Shown: positions 8,702-18,104, counted from the stretch's first letter. The stretch is 44,170 nucleotides of DNA from Prosthecobacter sp. (GCF_020439865.1 NZ_JAGRPF010000034.1:1-44170); one strand, 5' to 3'. Numbers and translations: made by a program. The notes: generated from the letters alone by a model not told the origin.

Positions 8702-9961
8702 ATGCCTGATTCTCCGTTCCCCTCAGCCCGTCCGCCTCGTTCCTGGTTCAGGCGTTTGCTCAGCTTTTTGCTGCAGGCCGGGGTGATTGCCCTGATCACC
8801 GCGGTTCTCGTCGAAGCAGGCTTCCGCGTTTTGGAGAGAAGCATCAACAGCAAGTTCTATTATGACGGCCAGGGCGGCCTGTGGATGGACGACGCGCGCT
8901 GGGGCTGGAAGCCAACGCCCGGTCCCTTCAAGATGGGGACCTCGGAATTCGAGGTCACCGGAGATGTGAACGAAATGTTCATGAACGGGCCGGCGGTGGA
9001 CACGGCTGCGGACGCCGGCAAGACACGGGTGATGGTGCTGGGCGATTCGCACACCTTTGCCACGGGGGTTTCGAGCGGGCAGACATGGCCCAGTGTGCTC
9101 GAACAGCGGCTCAACCAGGAGGGGCAGGGAGCCTTTGCCGTGTACAATGCCGCGACGACCGGCTACAACCTGCACCAGCATCTGCTGAGGCTGATGGACC
9201 AGGGGCCGGTGCTCAAGCCGCACTACGTGGTGCTCGGGCTGTCCTATGCCACCGACCTTTATGATCTGCTGCCGCCCGATCACGGCGGCTGGATTTATGG
9301 CGAGGACAGGGCGCGCGATTACTTCGACTTGGACAAGGAAGGAGCGTTGTATGAGCGCCACTGGGAGAAGCCGAAAGCGTCTGCCACTGCTGGCGGGGCG
9401 CAGACAGGCGCCTCCAGCACCGCACCGCAGGTCATCCGGCGTTTTTTGGAAAACTTCGCCACGTTCCGTTATCTTCGCCGGTCGAAGTTTGCGCTCGCGA
9501 TCGGCAGCAGGCTGCGCATCGGCGGCCAGTCTCTGTGGCCGAACATGGAGATCGTCGTGGAGAAGGAGGTTTCGGAGAAGAACCGCTATCAATGGAGGCT
9601 GTTTGAAGCGTTGCTTATCGGGATCCAGAAAGAGTGTCAAAAGCAGGGGGCCAAACTCATCATCACGGGCATCCCCTACCTACCTCAAGTGTACGATAAC
9701 ATGTGGGACAGCACCTTTGGCGGTGATTCGCGATTCAGCCGCACCGCCGCGATTGAAAAAGTGTCCAAGTTTTGTGGCGAGCATGACATCGCCTATGTGG
9801 ACACGCTGGATGCCCTGCAGGAGCATTCCAAGAAACTTGGGCGCTGGCTGCACTATCCCGTCGATGCGCACCCCACACCGGAAGGACAGCAGGTGATCGC
9901 GGATGCCGTCTTCGAATCGGGCTTGTTGATCCCGTCCCGGCAGCTTCAGCATTCCAATTGA
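8702..9961 (+). CDS. Membrane-anchored SGNH/GDSL hydrolase-like protein
   Basis: A 419-residue protein with one N-terminal membrane anchor (about residues 22-40, LLQAGVIALITAVLVEAG) and a periplasmic SGNH-hydrolase domain. The catalytic-type motif MVLGDSHTFATG places the nucleophile at S116. An Asn-containing block, VYNAATTGYNLHQH, follows, and the C-terminal D388-A-H390 supplies the Asp-His pair. These residues look intact, so an active esterase or acyltransferase is plausible. Proteins of this kind in polysaccharide clusters often add or remove acetyl groups. It could work with the acyltransferase-3 protein at 4058, which lacks its own SGNH domain (inference). It starts 18 bases after the GT9 gene and precedes the DUF5989 gene by 43 bases. 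Confidence 0.82.
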   Translation: MPDSPFPSARPPRSWFRRLLSFLLQAGVIALITAVLVEAGFRVLERSINSKFYYDGQGGLWMDDARWGWKPTPGPFKMGTSEFEVTGDVNEMFMNGPAVDTAADAGKTRVMVLGDSHTFATGVSSGQTWPSVLEQRLNQEGQGAFAVYNAATTGYNLHQHLLRLMDQGPVLKPHYVVLGLSYATDLYDLLPPDHGGWIYGEDRARDYFDLDKEGALYERHWEKPKASATAGGAQTGASSTAPQVIRRFLENFATFRYLRRSKFALAIGSRLRIGGQSLWPNMEIVVEKEVSEKNRYQWRLFEALLIGIQKECQKQGAKLIITGIPYLPQVYDNMWDSTFGGDSRFSRTAAIEKVSKFCGEHDIAYVDTLDALQEHSKKLGRWLHYPVDAHPTPEGQQVIADAVFESGLLIPSRQLQHSN

Positions 9962-10004
9962 CGTCCAGAGGATAAAACAGCAGCGTTCCACCGGGAATAC
10001 ATTC

Positions 10005-10202
10005 ATGAACGAAGACAAAAACCTCTCTTTTGAAGAAGCCAGCCAGGGGAAACAATCCAGCCTGCTGGCAGACGTTTGGAACATGCTCAAGAAGAACAAA
10101 AAGTTCTGGCTGATCCCTCTGATCATCGCGCTCTTGATCTTTGGCATCATCATCATGGTCGGAGGCACTGCTGCCGCGCCATTTATCTACACCCTCTTTT
10201 AA
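10005..10202 (+). CDS. DUF5989 family mini membrane protein (SxtK-like)
   Basis: A 65-residue protein with a charged N-terminus, the block LLADVWNMLKKNKKFWLIPL, one transmembrane helix (about residues 36-58) and the terminal motif APFIYTLF. This layout, with an aromatic/basic patch, a single helix and an F-I-Y-T-L-F end, is the pattern I associate with DUF5989/SxtK-like proteins found beside carbamoyltransferases. No enzymatic residues are evident. It may be a small subunit or adaptor for the carbamoyltransferase or the SxtJ-like protein (inference). It is only 38 bases upstream of the methyltransferase gene. Confidence 0.78.
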   Translation: MNEDKNLSFEEASQGKQSSLLADVWNMLKKNKKFWLIPLIIALLIFGIIIMVGGTAAAPFIYTLF

Positions 10203-10240
10203 GTCAACCGTCATCGGGCCTGCCGCGCCGCGGAACCATC

Positions 10241-11158
10241 ATGGACACCCAGCAAAAACTTCCTTCCGGATTCTCCACGCCCACGGAACTGCCCGACGAG
10301 CGGAGACAGGGGGAATGGCAGCAGCAGAACCGCTCGTGGTGGGAGAATAATCCGATGCGCTATGACTGGGGCGACCGGATTCCAGCCGCGGAGTTCTCGA
10401 AGGAGTTTTACCAGGAGATTGATGAACGCTTCTTCAGTGACTCGTGGCGTTATATGCCATGGAGGACACGTCCGTTCGAGGACCTCGTCCTGTTCGAGGA
10501 GCTGGCCGCCAAGGATGTTCTGGAGATCGGCGTGGGCAATGGCAGCCATGCCCAGCTGATTGCCCCACATTGCAAGAGCTACACGGGCATCGACCTGACT
10601 GAATACGCGGTGAAGAGCACCTCGAAGCGCTTTGAGGTCTTTGATTTGAAGGGGACGATTCGCCAGATGGATGCGGAGAAGCTCGACTTTCCTGACGCAT
10701 CCTTCGATTTTATTTGGACTTGGGGAGTGATCCATCACTCCGCGAACACCGGCCAGATCCTGGCCGAGATGAACCGTGTCCTGCGCCCCGGCGGCAAGGC
10801 CACGATCATGGTCTATCACCGCAGCTTCCTGTATCACTACATCGCCACCGGCCTGTTCCGCGGCATCTTGCAGGGCGGCTTTTTCAAGGGACGCTCCTTG
10901 CACGAACTGGAGCAGTTGCACACCGATGGAGCGATTGCGCGCTTTTACCGTCCGGCGGAGTGGCGAGCACTGATCGAGAGCATGGGATTCGTGCTGGAGA
11001 TGGAAACCATCAAGGGACAGAAGTCTGAGGTCTTCCTGCTCCCGGCCTCGAAGTTCAAAGACTGGTTGATGGCGAGGGCTCCGAATGCTGTGAGCCGGTT
11101 CATCACCAATGCCTGCAGACAGGGGTCGTTTTTGATCACGACGATCCGCAAGGCGTGA
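10241..11158 (+). CDS. Class I SAM-dependent methyltransferase
   Basis: A 305-residue predicted methyltransferase. The Rossmann motif I is VLEIGVGNGSHAQLI (residues about 93-107), followed by YTGIDLTEYAV and the motif-II/III region FDFIWTWGVIHHSANTGQIL, as in UbiE/Methyltransf_11 proteins. An N-terminal cap contains RSWWENNPMRYDWG, seen in other cluster-associated methyltransferases. I chose the ATG at 10241; the frame is open further upstream but overlaps the DUF5989 gene. Its substrate is likely a sugar or small cluster intermediate (inference from context). It is followed after 30 bases by the asparagine-synthase-like gene. Confidence 0.9.
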   Translation: MDTQQKLPSGFSTPTELPDERRQGEWQQQNRSWWENNPMRYDWGDRIPAAEFSKEFYQEIDERFFSDSWRYMPWRTRPFEDLVLFEELAAKDVLEIGVGNGSHAQLIAPHCKSYTGIDLTEYAVKSTSKRFEVFDLKGTIRQMDAEKLDFPDASFDFIWTWGVIHHSANTGQILAEMNRVLRPGGKATIMVYHRSFLYHYIATGLFRGILQGGFFKGRSLHELEQLHTDGAIARFYRPAEWRALIESMGFVLEMETIKGQKSEVFLLPASKFKDWLMARAPNAVSRFITNACRQGSFLITTIRKA

Positions 11159-11188
11159 GAGAGGCGGTCTCACTTTAACAAAAACTTC

Positions 11189-12952
11189 ATGTGCGGCATA
11201 GCCGGCCAGTTTGGTAAGGTGACCAAGGACTTTGCGTCTAAGGCACTGGCAGCGTTGCAGCATCGCGGGCCGGACGGGCAGGGGGTGTGGGAATCGGAAC
11301 TGGCAACGCTGGTGCACACGCGCCTGGCGATTCTGGATCTGTCCGAGGGTGGAAGCCAGCCGATGCATGTTGCGGAGTCGGGGCTGACGATCGTTTTCAA
11401 CGGGGAAATCTACAATTTCCGCGAGCTGCGTGCCGAATTGGAGCGCGAGGGCGTCGTCTTCCACAGCCAGTCGGACACGGAGGTGCTGCTGCGGCTTTAT
11501 CAGCGGGAGGGCGAGGCGATGACGGGGCGGCTGCGCGGGATGTTCGCCTTTGCGTTGTGGGATGCGCGTAAACGTCGAGCGTTTCTGGCGCGAGATCCCT
11601 TTGGCATCAAGCCGCTCTACTACTCGTTCTCGGGCGGAACGCTCTCATTTGCCTCGGAACTGCGGGTGTTGCAGAAGACTGGATGCGCAGGCTCGAAACT
11701 GGATGCGGCGGCGCTGATGGGTTTCTTTGAAACGGGCAGCGTGGCTGAGCCGCGAACGTTGCTGGAGGGGGTGCGGTGTCTTCCCGCCGGTCATCAACTG
11801 ACCTGGCGTGACGGACAGGTGCAGGAACGCCGCTTCTGGTCGCTGCAATTCGGTGGTGAGAAGGTGGCGCCCGCGGATTCGGTGCAGATGACGCGCGCAG
11901 CGTTGCTGGACTCGGTGGAGCACCATTTCGTGAGCGATGTTCCAGTGGGCCTCTTTCTGAGCGGCGGGGTGGACTCCACCGCCCTGCTGGCGCTGGCGCA
12001 TCAGACCGGGCGCCGCGAACTGAGCACGTTTTCCATCGGCGTGGATGATGAGGGTCTCGACGAAAGCAGCATCGCGGCGCGAACGGCGGCGCATTTTGGT
12101 GCGCGGCATCATGAACTGCGTCTGAACGCCTCTGCGTTGGGCGAGAGCTTTCCGCGTTTCCTGTCCCACATGGACCAGCCGAGCATCGACGGCTTCAACA
12201 CCTTCAGCGTGGCGGGATTTGCCCGCGAGCATGGCATGAAAGTGGTGCTTTCCGGACTGGGCGGGGATGAGATGTTCGGCGGTTATCCGAGTTTCGAGCG
12301 CGTGCCACGGCTGGCAGCGATGGCACGATTGACGCATCGCATCGGACTGGCGGGACCGGCCGGGCCGCTGCTGGAAAAGCACATGCCCAGACTGCCCATG
12401 CGCCGTGTGGGCAGCCTGCTGCAACGTGAGGCGACCATTCCGCACGCCTACCGGGCGTTCAGGGGCGTTTTCACGCGGAAGACTGCTCGTGAACTCGCTG
12501 CTCGTTACGCGGGATGCGACGTGAACGAGGTGCCGGATGATCCCAGCCTCGGTGACGTGCCTGAAGGTGATGCGAGGGATCAGGTCAGCGCCTGCGAGCT
12601 GTCTCTCTACATGCGCAATCAACTCCTCAAGGACAGCGATGTGATGAGCATGGCGCATGGTCTCGAACTGCGCGTGCCTTTGGTGGATCGCGTGCTGTTT
12701 GAATCCGTGGCGGGGATTCCTGCGGCGGAGCGATTGCGGCCAGGAAAGCAATTGCTGCTCGAAGCCGTGCCCGAGGTGCCTGAGTGGGTGGCGAACCAGC
12801 CGAAGCGCGGCTTCCTCTTTCCCTTTGAGAAGTGGCTTTCTTCGGAATGGGGCGGTGCGTTTGCTGATGTGACCCGACGTCTCCCGGAGAAGCATCCGAC
12901 ATGGTATCAACGTTGGAGCGCCTTCATGCTGGAGCGCTGGATCGAGCGCTGA
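11189..12952 (+). CDS. asnB: Asparagine synthase (glutamine-hydrolysing) family amidotransferase
   Basis: A 587-residue two-domain enzyme. The N-terminal Ntn glutaminase domain starts MCGIAGQFG with the nucleophile Cys2, followed by LQHRGPDGQGVW and VFNGEIYNFRELR. The C-terminal ATP-pyrophosphatase domain has the P-loop SGGVDST (residues 258-264), then GMKVVLSGLGGDEMFGGYPSF and NQLLKDSDVMSMAHGLELRVPLVD. All expected catalytic elements are present. Such proteins either make asparagine or, in polysaccharide and natural-product clusters, amidate a carboxylate on a sugar or precursor. The second role fits this context better but is inference. The gene lies between the methyltransferase and a GT4. 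Confidence 0.92.
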   Translation: MCGIAGQFGKVTKDFASKALAALQHRGPDGQGVWESELATLVHTRLAILDLSEGGSQPMHVAESGLTIVFNGEIYNFRELRAELEREGVVFHSQSDTEVLLRLYQREGEAMTGRLRGMFAFALWDARKRRAFLARDPFGIKPLYYSFSGGTLSFASELRVLQKTGCAGSKLDAAALMGFFETGSVAEPRTLLEGVRCLPAGHQLTWRDGQVQERRFWSLQFGGEKVAPADSVQMTRAALLDSVEHHFVSDVPVGLFLSGGVDSTALLALAHQTGRRELSTFSIGVDDEGLDESSIAARTAAHFGARHHELRLNASALGESFPRFLSHMDQPSIDGFNTFSVAGFAREHGMKVVLSGLGGDEMFGGYPSFERVPRLAAMARLTHRIGLAGPAGPLLEKHMPRLPMRRVGSLLQREATIPHAYRAFRGVFTRKTARELAARYAGCDVNEVPDDPSLGDVPEGDARDQVSACELSLYMRNQLLKDSDVMSMAHGLELRVPLVDRVLFESVAGIPAAERLRPGKQLLLEAVPEVPEWVANQPKRGFLFPFEKWLSSEWGGAFADVTRRLPEKHPTWYQRWSAFMLERWIER

Positions 12953-12960
12953 TTTTTCCT

Positions 12961-14136
12961 TTGAAAGTTCTTCACGTCATCCCCTCTCTTTCTCCTTCGC
13001 AAGGCGGCCCGAGCTTTGCCATGCCATTGATGGCGGGCGCGTTGAGAAAACTGGGGGTCGAAGTCGATATCGCCACAACCGATGATGATGGTCCGGGGCG
13101 GAGGACGCAAGGGACAACCGGTCATCGTGTCCAGGAAGACGGCTGCCGTGTGTTTTACTTCCCGAAGCAGACGGAGTTTTACAAAGTCTCGCTGCCGTTG
13201 AGGAAATGGCTGCGTGAGAACGTGCAGAGTTATGATGTGGTTCATGCGCATGCGTTGTTTTCATTCTCAAGCCTAGCGGCTGCCCGCATGGCGAGGCGGA
13301 AACGGGTGCCGTACGTGATTCGTCCTCTCGGAGTGCTCAACCGGTGGGGCATGGAAAACCGCCGCCGCTGGCTGAAGGCACTTTCCTTCCGGCTGCTGGA
13401 ACTACCCATGCTGCGTTCCGCCGCGGCGATGCACTACACGAGCCGGATGGAGCTGGAGGAGGCGTCGCGTTTCGGTTTGTCATGTCTCCAACGGGTGATC
13501 CCGATTGGCGTTGATCTGACACCCTTCGAGCAACTGCCGCTGCCGTCAGTCTTTGCCCAAAGGCACCCCGAGGTGGCAGGCACACGAAACCTGCTCTTTC
13601 TCTCGCGCATCGATGTGAAGAAGGGGATTGATCTTTTGATCGCGGCATTTGCCCGGTTGTCCCCACGCGAAAAAAAACTGCGGCTCATCATCTGCGGCGA
13701 TGGTGATCCAGTCTTGGTGGAATCACTCAAGCAGCAGGCTGCGGACGCAGGCGTGGCGGGCGACATCACCTGGGCGGGGCAGGTGGGGGGAGAGCAACGG
13801 CTCGCGGCCTTTGCATCGGCGGAGTTGTTCGTGCTGCCGTCACACTCGGAGAATTTTGGCATCGCCCTGCTGGAGGCCATGGCCGCCGGTCTGCCATGTG
13901 TTTCGACCGACCAGGTGGCGCTGGCGGTGGATGCTGCGGCCCATGTGGCGGTGAAAATCGCGGCACGTGAACCAGCCGCCCTCGCGGAGGCCATCCAATC
14001 TCTGCTCGATTCGGAATCCGAGCGCTTGCGCATGTCGCAGGCTGCCCGTCGTCTCGCCCAGGAAGAGTATTCGCTGGACGCCATGGGGGGCGCCTTGCAT
14101 CAACTGTATCGGGATGTCCTGCCCAATCAGCCGTGA
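12961..14136 (+). CDS. Glycosyltransferase family 4
   Basis: GT4 family glycosyltransferase of about 391 aa. It begins KVLHVIPSLSPSQGGPSFAMPLMAGAL, the classic GT4 opening, followed by YDVVHAHALFSF, VIPIGVDLTPF, LLFLSRIDVKKGIDLLIAAFA and the donor-site block FVLPSHSENFGIALLEAMAAGLPCV (E..FG..LLEAMA). I prefer the TTG at 12961, 8 bases after the asparagine-synthase stop, because it yields MKVLHV. An ATG at 12901 in the same frame would add 20 unconserved residues and overlap the upstream gene by 52 bases. The stop overlaps the next gene's GTG in a GTGA junction, so translation is probably coupled. Confidence 0.9.
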   Translation: MKVLHVIPSLSPSQGGPSFAMPLMAGALRKLGVEVDIATTDDDGPGRRTQGTTGHRVQEDGCRVFYFPKQTEFYKVSLPLRKWLRENVQSYDVVHAHALFSFSSLAAARMARRKRVPYVIRPLGVLNRWGMENRRRWLKALSFRLLELPMLRSAAAMHYTSRMELEEASRFGLSCLQRVIPIGVDLTPFEQLPLPSVFAQRHPEVAGTRNLLFLSRIDVKKGIDLLIAAFARLSPREKKLRLIICGDGDPVLVESLKQQAADAGVAGDITWAGQVGGEQRLAAFASAELFVLPSHSENFGIALLEAMAAGLPCVSTDQVALAVDAAAHVAVKIAAREPAALAEAIQSLLDSESERLRMSQAARRLAQEEYSLDAMGGALHQLYRDVLPNQP

Positions 14137-14921
14137 CCGCCGTTTCTTCCATCACCCCGCTCATCCTTACCTACAATGAGGAGCCCAATCTGCGCCGCTG
14201 CCTGGAGCGGCTTCGATGGGCCGGGGAAGTTGTGATCATCGACAGCGGCAGCACGGACGCCACAGCGCAGATTGCCGCGGAGTTTTCGAACGTGCGGCTG
14301 CTGGTGCGTCCCTTTGACGACCATACGTCACAGTGGAACTACGGCGTGGATGCCGTGCAGTCCTTGTGGGTGCTTTCGCTGGATGCAGACTACGTTTTGG
14401 GCGCGGGTTTTGAGGATGAGATCATCCGCTCGACGGAAAGCACAACGCATGATGCTTTTTTCGCCTCGTTCCGGTATCTCATCGGTGGCAGGCCTCTGCG
14501 TGCCTGCTTGTATCCGCCGCGCGCTGTGCTGTTCCGCAAGGATCACTGCCGTTACCGCAAAGACGGCCACACGCAGCTTCTGCATGTTCCTGGCGCCAGC
14601 GGGACCTTGGTTTCCAAGATTGATCACGACGACCGCAAGCCGTTGTCCCGCTGGTTTGCGTCACAGGACAAGTATGCCGCGCTGGAGGCAGACAAGCTGC
14701 TTTCCCTGCCGCCTGACGAATTGCATCTGCAGGACCGCATTCGCCGCGCCATTCTTCCCGGCCCCTGGCTGGTGTTTATCTACACGCTTCTGGTGCGTGG
14801 CACGCTGCTCGACGGCTGGCGCGGCTGGTTTTACGCTTTCCAACGCATGGTTGCAGAGATCATGCTTTCTTTGCGTCTGTTGGAGAGGCGGATTCTTTCC
14901 TCAGACAAGGCATCTTCATGA
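14133..14921 (+). CDS. Glycosyltransferase family 2 (WaaE/KdtX-like)
   Basis: Inverting GT-A glycosyltransferase of 262 aa. The N-terminus [19 protein letters not shown] is followed by [16 protein letters not shown] and LSLDADYVL, which supplies the DxD-type metal site. A later block with [11 protein letters not shown] and a hydrophobic C-terminus ([22 protein letters not shown]) resembles LPS-core GT2 proteins such as WaaE/KdtX. The GTG start at 14133 overlaps the upstream stop by 4 bases, and the stop overlaps gmd in an ATGA junction. This gives a tightly coupled GT4-GT2-gmd run. The sugar transferred is unknown. Confidence 0.9.
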   Translation: MTAVSSITPLILTYNEEPNLRRCLERLRWAGEVVIIDSGSTDATAQIAAEFSNVRLLVRPFDDHTSQWNYGVDAVQSLWVLSLDADYVLGAGFEDEIIRSTESTTHDAFFASFRYLIGGRPLRACLYPPRAVLFRKDHCRYRKDGHTQLLHVPGASGTLVSKIDHDDRKPLSRWFASQDKYAALEADKLLSLPPDELHLQDRIRRAILPGPWLVFIYTLLVRGTLLDGWRGWFYAFQRMVAEIMLSLRLLERRILSSDKASS

Positions 14922-15925
14922 AAAAAGCGCTTATCACAGGGATCACAGGACAGGACGGCTCCTACCTGGCCGAACTGCTTCTGAAGAAAGGCTATGAGGT
15001 GCATGGTGTGATTCGCCGTTCCTCGAGCTTTAACACCGGGCGCATCGATCACATTTACCAGGATCCGCATGTCGATAATGCGCGGATGATTCTCCATTAC
15101 GGTGATCTCGCGGATGCGGTGCAGATGGTGAAGCTGCTCTATGAACTGCAGCCGGAGGAAATCTACAATCTGGGGGCACAGTCGCATGTGAAGGTGTCCT
15201 TCGACATTCCGGAGTACACCGGAGATGTCGATGGCCTCGGCGCATTGCGCATTCTGGAGGCGATCCGGGAGACGGGGCTGGACAAGAAGACGCGTTTCTA
15301 TCAGGCGTCATCTTCGGAAATGTTTGGAAAGGTTCAGGAGGTGCCGCAGACCGAGAAGACACCGTTCTGGCCGCGCTCGCCGTATGGCTGCGCGAAGGTT
15401 CTCGCCTACTGGCTGACGGTCAACTATCGCGAGAGCTACGGGTTGCACGCCTCGAACGGCATCCTATTCAATCACGAGAGTCCGCGCCGTGGGGAGACCT
15501 TTGTGACACGCAAGATCACCCGCGCGGCCACGCGAATCAAAATGGGGCTTCAGGACAAGCTGTTCCTCGGCAACCTCGATGCCAAGCGCGACTGGGGTTT
15601 TGCCGGCGAGTATGTGGAAATGATGTGGCTGATGCTGCAGCAGGAGCAGCCGGACGATTATGTCGTCGCCACTAACGAGACGCACAGCGTGCGTGAATTC
15701 TGCCAGGCGACCTTTGACCTGCTCGGTCTCGATTGGGAAAAGCACGTCGTGCATGACTCGCGCTATGAGCGGCCGGCGGAGGTCGATCTGCTGATCGGCA
15801 ATCCCGAGAAGGCGCGGAAGCAGCTCGGCTGGGAACCGAAGGTGCGGTTCAAGGAACTGGTGAAAATCATGGTTGAAGCCGACCTGAAACTCGCGGAACA
15901 CGAGGCGAGGGTGAAGAATCTCTGA
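14918..15925 (+). CDS. gmd: GDP-mannose 4,6-dehydratase
   Basis: Converts GDP-D-mannose to GDP-4-keto-6-deoxy-D-mannose, the first step to GDP-L-fucose, using tightly bound NADP. It is a short-chain dehydrogenase of 335 aa. The cofactor loop is [18 protein letters not shown] near the N-terminus. The catalytic Y156-xxx-K160 lies in [13 protein letters not shown], and [11 protein letters not shown] and [19 protein letters not shown] are Gmd-specific. Its ATG overlaps the GT2 stop, and fcl starts 3 bases after its stop. The two enzymes therefore form one nucleotide-sugar unit inside the glycan cluster, implying L-fucose, or another 6-deoxyhexose from the same intermediate, in the product. Confidence 0.97.
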   Translation: MKKALITGITGQDGSYLAELLLKKGYEVHGVIRRSSSFNTGRIDHIYQDPHVDNARMILHYGDLADAVQMVKLLYELQPEEIYNLGAQSHVKVSFDIPEYTGDVDGLGALRILEAIRETGLDKKTRFYQASSSEMFGKVQEVPQTEKTPFWPRSPYGCAKVLAYWLTVNYRESYGLHASNGILFNHESPRRGETFVTRKITRAATRIKMGLQDKLFLGNLDAKRDWGFAGEYVEMMWLMLQQEQPDDYVVATNETHSVREFCQATFDLLGLDWEKHVVHDSRYERPAEVDLLIGNPEKARKQLGWEPKVRFKELVKIMVEADLKLAEHEARVKNL

Positions 15926-15928
15926 AGC

Positions 15929-16867
15929 ATGAAGAAACTGTTCATTTCCGGTCACACAGGCATGGTGGGGGGCGCGTTGGTGCGCCGCTTTGAAGAGGAG
16001 GCGGGCGTTACCTTGGTTTTGCGTACGCGCAAGGAGCTGGATCTGACCGACCAGGCCGCGGTGCGGGCCTTCTATGCAGCGGAAAAGCCGGACACGGTGA
16101 TCGTGGCGGCAGGAAAGGTGGGCGGCATTCACGCCAACAACACCTACCCGGCGGAGTTCATCCATGAGAACCTCGCCATTGCCACGAACTGCATTCACGG
16201 CGCCTGGGTCAATGGCGTGAAACGGCTGCTCTTCCTCGGCAGTTCCTGCATTTATCCCAAACTGGCGCCGCAGCCGATGCACGAGGATTGCCTGCTTTCC
16301 TCCGCCCTCGAACCAACCAACGAGGCCTATGCCATCGCTAAGATCGCCGGATTGAAGATGGCGGAGTATTACCGCAATCAGTACGGCGTGACCTATCATT
16401 CCGCCATGCCGACCAACCTGTATGGTCCGGGAGACAACTACCACCCGCAGAACTCGCATGTGATGCCGGCGCTGATCCGGCGTTTTCATGAGGCGAAGAA
16501 CGCGGGGCTCGCAGAAGTTCCAGCATGGGGCACGGGCAGTCCGCGGCGCGAATTCTTGCATGCGGATGATCTGGCAGATGCCTGTGCGTTTCTGCTGCGG
16601 CTGGAGAATCCTCCCGACCTCGTGAATGTCGGCTGTGGCACCGATGGGACGATTCGTGAACTGGTGGAACTCGTGGCCGAAGTCGTCGGTTATCGAGGCA
16701 GGATCGTCTGGGACGCCTCGAAGCCGGATGGCACGCCGCGCAAGCTGCTGGACACCTCACGCATCAACCAGCTCGGCTGGCAGCCGCGTGTTTCGCTCAA
16801 AGACGGTCTGACCCGGACTTATCAGTCCTTCTTGGAGGAGCTGGCTGCCGGCAGACTGCGTGGATGA
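15929..16867 (+). CDS. fcl: GDP-L-fucose synthase
   Basis: NADPH-dependent epimerase-reductase that turns GDP-4-keto-6-deoxy-mannose into GDP-L-fucose. The 312-residue SDR protein begins [17 protein letters not shown]. It has [35 protein letters not shown] and the catalytic Y134-xxx-K138 in [18 protein letters not shown], all characteristic of Fcl/Wca[29 protein letters not shown] completes the family pattern. It follows gmd by 3 bases. The stop lies 19 bases upstream of the next gene's preferred ATG. Confidence 0.97.
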   Translation: MKKLFISGHTGMVGGALVRRFEEEAGVTLVLRTRKELDLTDQAAVRAFYAAEKPDTVIVAAGKVGGIHANNTYPAEFIHENLAIATNCIHGAWVNGVKRLLFLGSSCIYPKLAPQPMHEDCLLSSALEPTNEAYAIAKIAGLKMAEYYRNQYGVTYHSAMPTNLYGPGDNYHPQNSHVMPALIRRFHEAKNAGLAEVPAWGTGSPRREFLHADDLADACAFLLRLENPPDLVNVGCGTDGTIRELVELVAEVVGYRGRIVWDASKPDGTPRKLLDTSRINQLGWQPRVSLKDGLTRTYQSFLEELAAGRLRG

Positions 16868-16886
16868 AGTCCGCGAAGACGCGACG

Positions 16887-18104
16887 ATGAAGATTCTGCT
16901 GCTCAACCAGTGCTTCCATCCGGATCACGTCGCCACGGCGCAGCATCTGACCGACCTTGCACTGGAACTGGTGAAGGCGGGCCATCGGGTCACCGTGGTG
17001 GCCTCGTCGCGGGGCTACGATAATCCTGAGGTCCGCTATCCGGTGCGTGAAACGTGGCGTGGCATCGACATTCGACGCATCTGGACGCCGGGCCTCGGCA
17101 AGAGGGCCAAATGGCGCCGGTTGGTCGATTTCGCCATCTTTTGGGGGAATGCGACGCGCATTCTGCTGTTCCTGCCCAAGCAGGATGTGACGGTGTGCCT
17201 GACTTCTCCGCCGCTGATTTCCACGCTGGGCACGGTGATGGCGCTCTTGAAAGGAGGCGCGGTGGTGCCGTGGGTGATGGATTTGAATCCAGATGAAGCG
17301 GTGGCCGCCGGATGGTTGAAAGCAGGCGGATTTGTGGAGCGCATGCTGACCTTGATCCAGAACTGGAGCTTTCGTCGTGCGTCGCGCATCATCGCCCTGG
17401 ATCGCTTCATGGCGGATCGCCTGAAGGCAAAGGGAGTGCGAGAAGAAGTCATTCACATCGACGCTCCGTGGTCGCATGACCAGGCGGTTCGGTACGATGT
17501 GGCGGCGCGTGAGGCGTTTCGTGCAGAGCACGGGCTGACAGGGAAGTTTGTCGTGATGTATTCCGGCAATCACAGTCCATGTCATCCTCTGGATGTGGTG
17601 ATGGCGGCGGCAGACGAGTTTCAGTCAGATGATCGCGTGCACTTCCTCTTTGCAGGTGGTGGCAGCGAGTTTAATCGAGTGCAGGCATTCGCGAACGATC
17701 GCGGGCTGAAGAACATCACCTGCCTGCCATATCAGCCGATGGAGAAGCTGTCTGGCTCGCTTTCAGCAGCCGATCTGCATCTCGTCGTCATGGGCGATCC
17801 GTTTGTCGGCATTGTGCATCCCTGCAAAATCTACAATATCCTCACGCTGGGCATTCCGTTCCTCTTCATCGGCCCGGGAGCCAGTCATGGCAGTGATCTG
17901 GCGCTGCGTTTGAATGATCCCGCGCATGGCAGGCTCGCACGTAATGGAGATGTCGCGGGCATTGTGAGCCTGATTCACGATGCGATGGCGCTCGGCCCCA
18001 GGCCGGTGAATGAAGCCGCTCAGGCGCTCGGCGCGGAGTTCTCCCATTCGAAGCTGTGTCCGCGCCTGGTGCAGGTCATTGAGCAGGCCGCAGCACGCGC
18101 TTGA
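16887..18104 (+). CDS. Glycosyltransferase family 4 (WbuB/WcaI-like, possibly fucosyltransferase)
   Basis: A 405-residue GT4 enzyme resembling WbuB/WcaI proteins, some of which transfer fucose or N-acetylfucosamine. It begins KILLLNQCFHPDHVATAQHLTDLA, then HRVTVVASSRGYDNP, VCLTSPPLISTLG and VPWVMDLNPDEAVAAGW. The second domain has VVMYSGNHSPCHPLDVV and the donor region GIVHPCKIYNILTLGIPFLFIGP. I chose the ATG at 16887; upstream in-frame codons would overlap fcl. It is the last + strand gene of the cluster. Its 3' end overlaps the convergent hydrolase gene by 29 bases. Proximity to gmd/fcl suggests fucose as donor sugar (inference). Confidence 0.88.
   Translation: MKILLLNQCFHPDHVATAQHLTDLALELVKAGHRVTVVASSRGYDNPEVRYPVRETWRGIDIRRIWTPGLGKRAKWRRLVDFAIFWGNATRILLFLPKQDVTVCLTSPPLISTLGTVMALLKGGAVVPWVMDLNPDEAVAAGWLKAGGFVERMLTLIQNWSFRRASRIIALDRFMADRLKAKGVREEVIHIDAPWSHDQAVRYDVAAREAFRAEHGLTGKFVVMYSGNHSPCHPLDVVMAAADEFQSDDRVHFLFAGGGSEFNRVQAFANDRGLKNITCLPYQPMEKLSGSLSAADLHLVVMGDPFVGIVHPCKIYNILTLGIPFLFIGPGASHGSDLALRLNDPAHGRLARNGDVAGIVSLIHDAMALGPRPVNEAAQALGAEFSHSKLCPRLVQVIEQAAARA

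Noticed and set aside
10211..12910. Two long minus-strand frames opposite the methyltransferase and asparagine-synthase genes
   Set aside because: Both sense products have intact catalytic motifs, and the antisense frames have none.
12901..12960. ATG at 12901 as the start of the GT4 gene following the asparagine synthase
   Set aside because: It would overlap the upstream gene by 52 bases and add 20 residues before the family's conserved KVLHVIPS start. The TTG at 12961 fits better.
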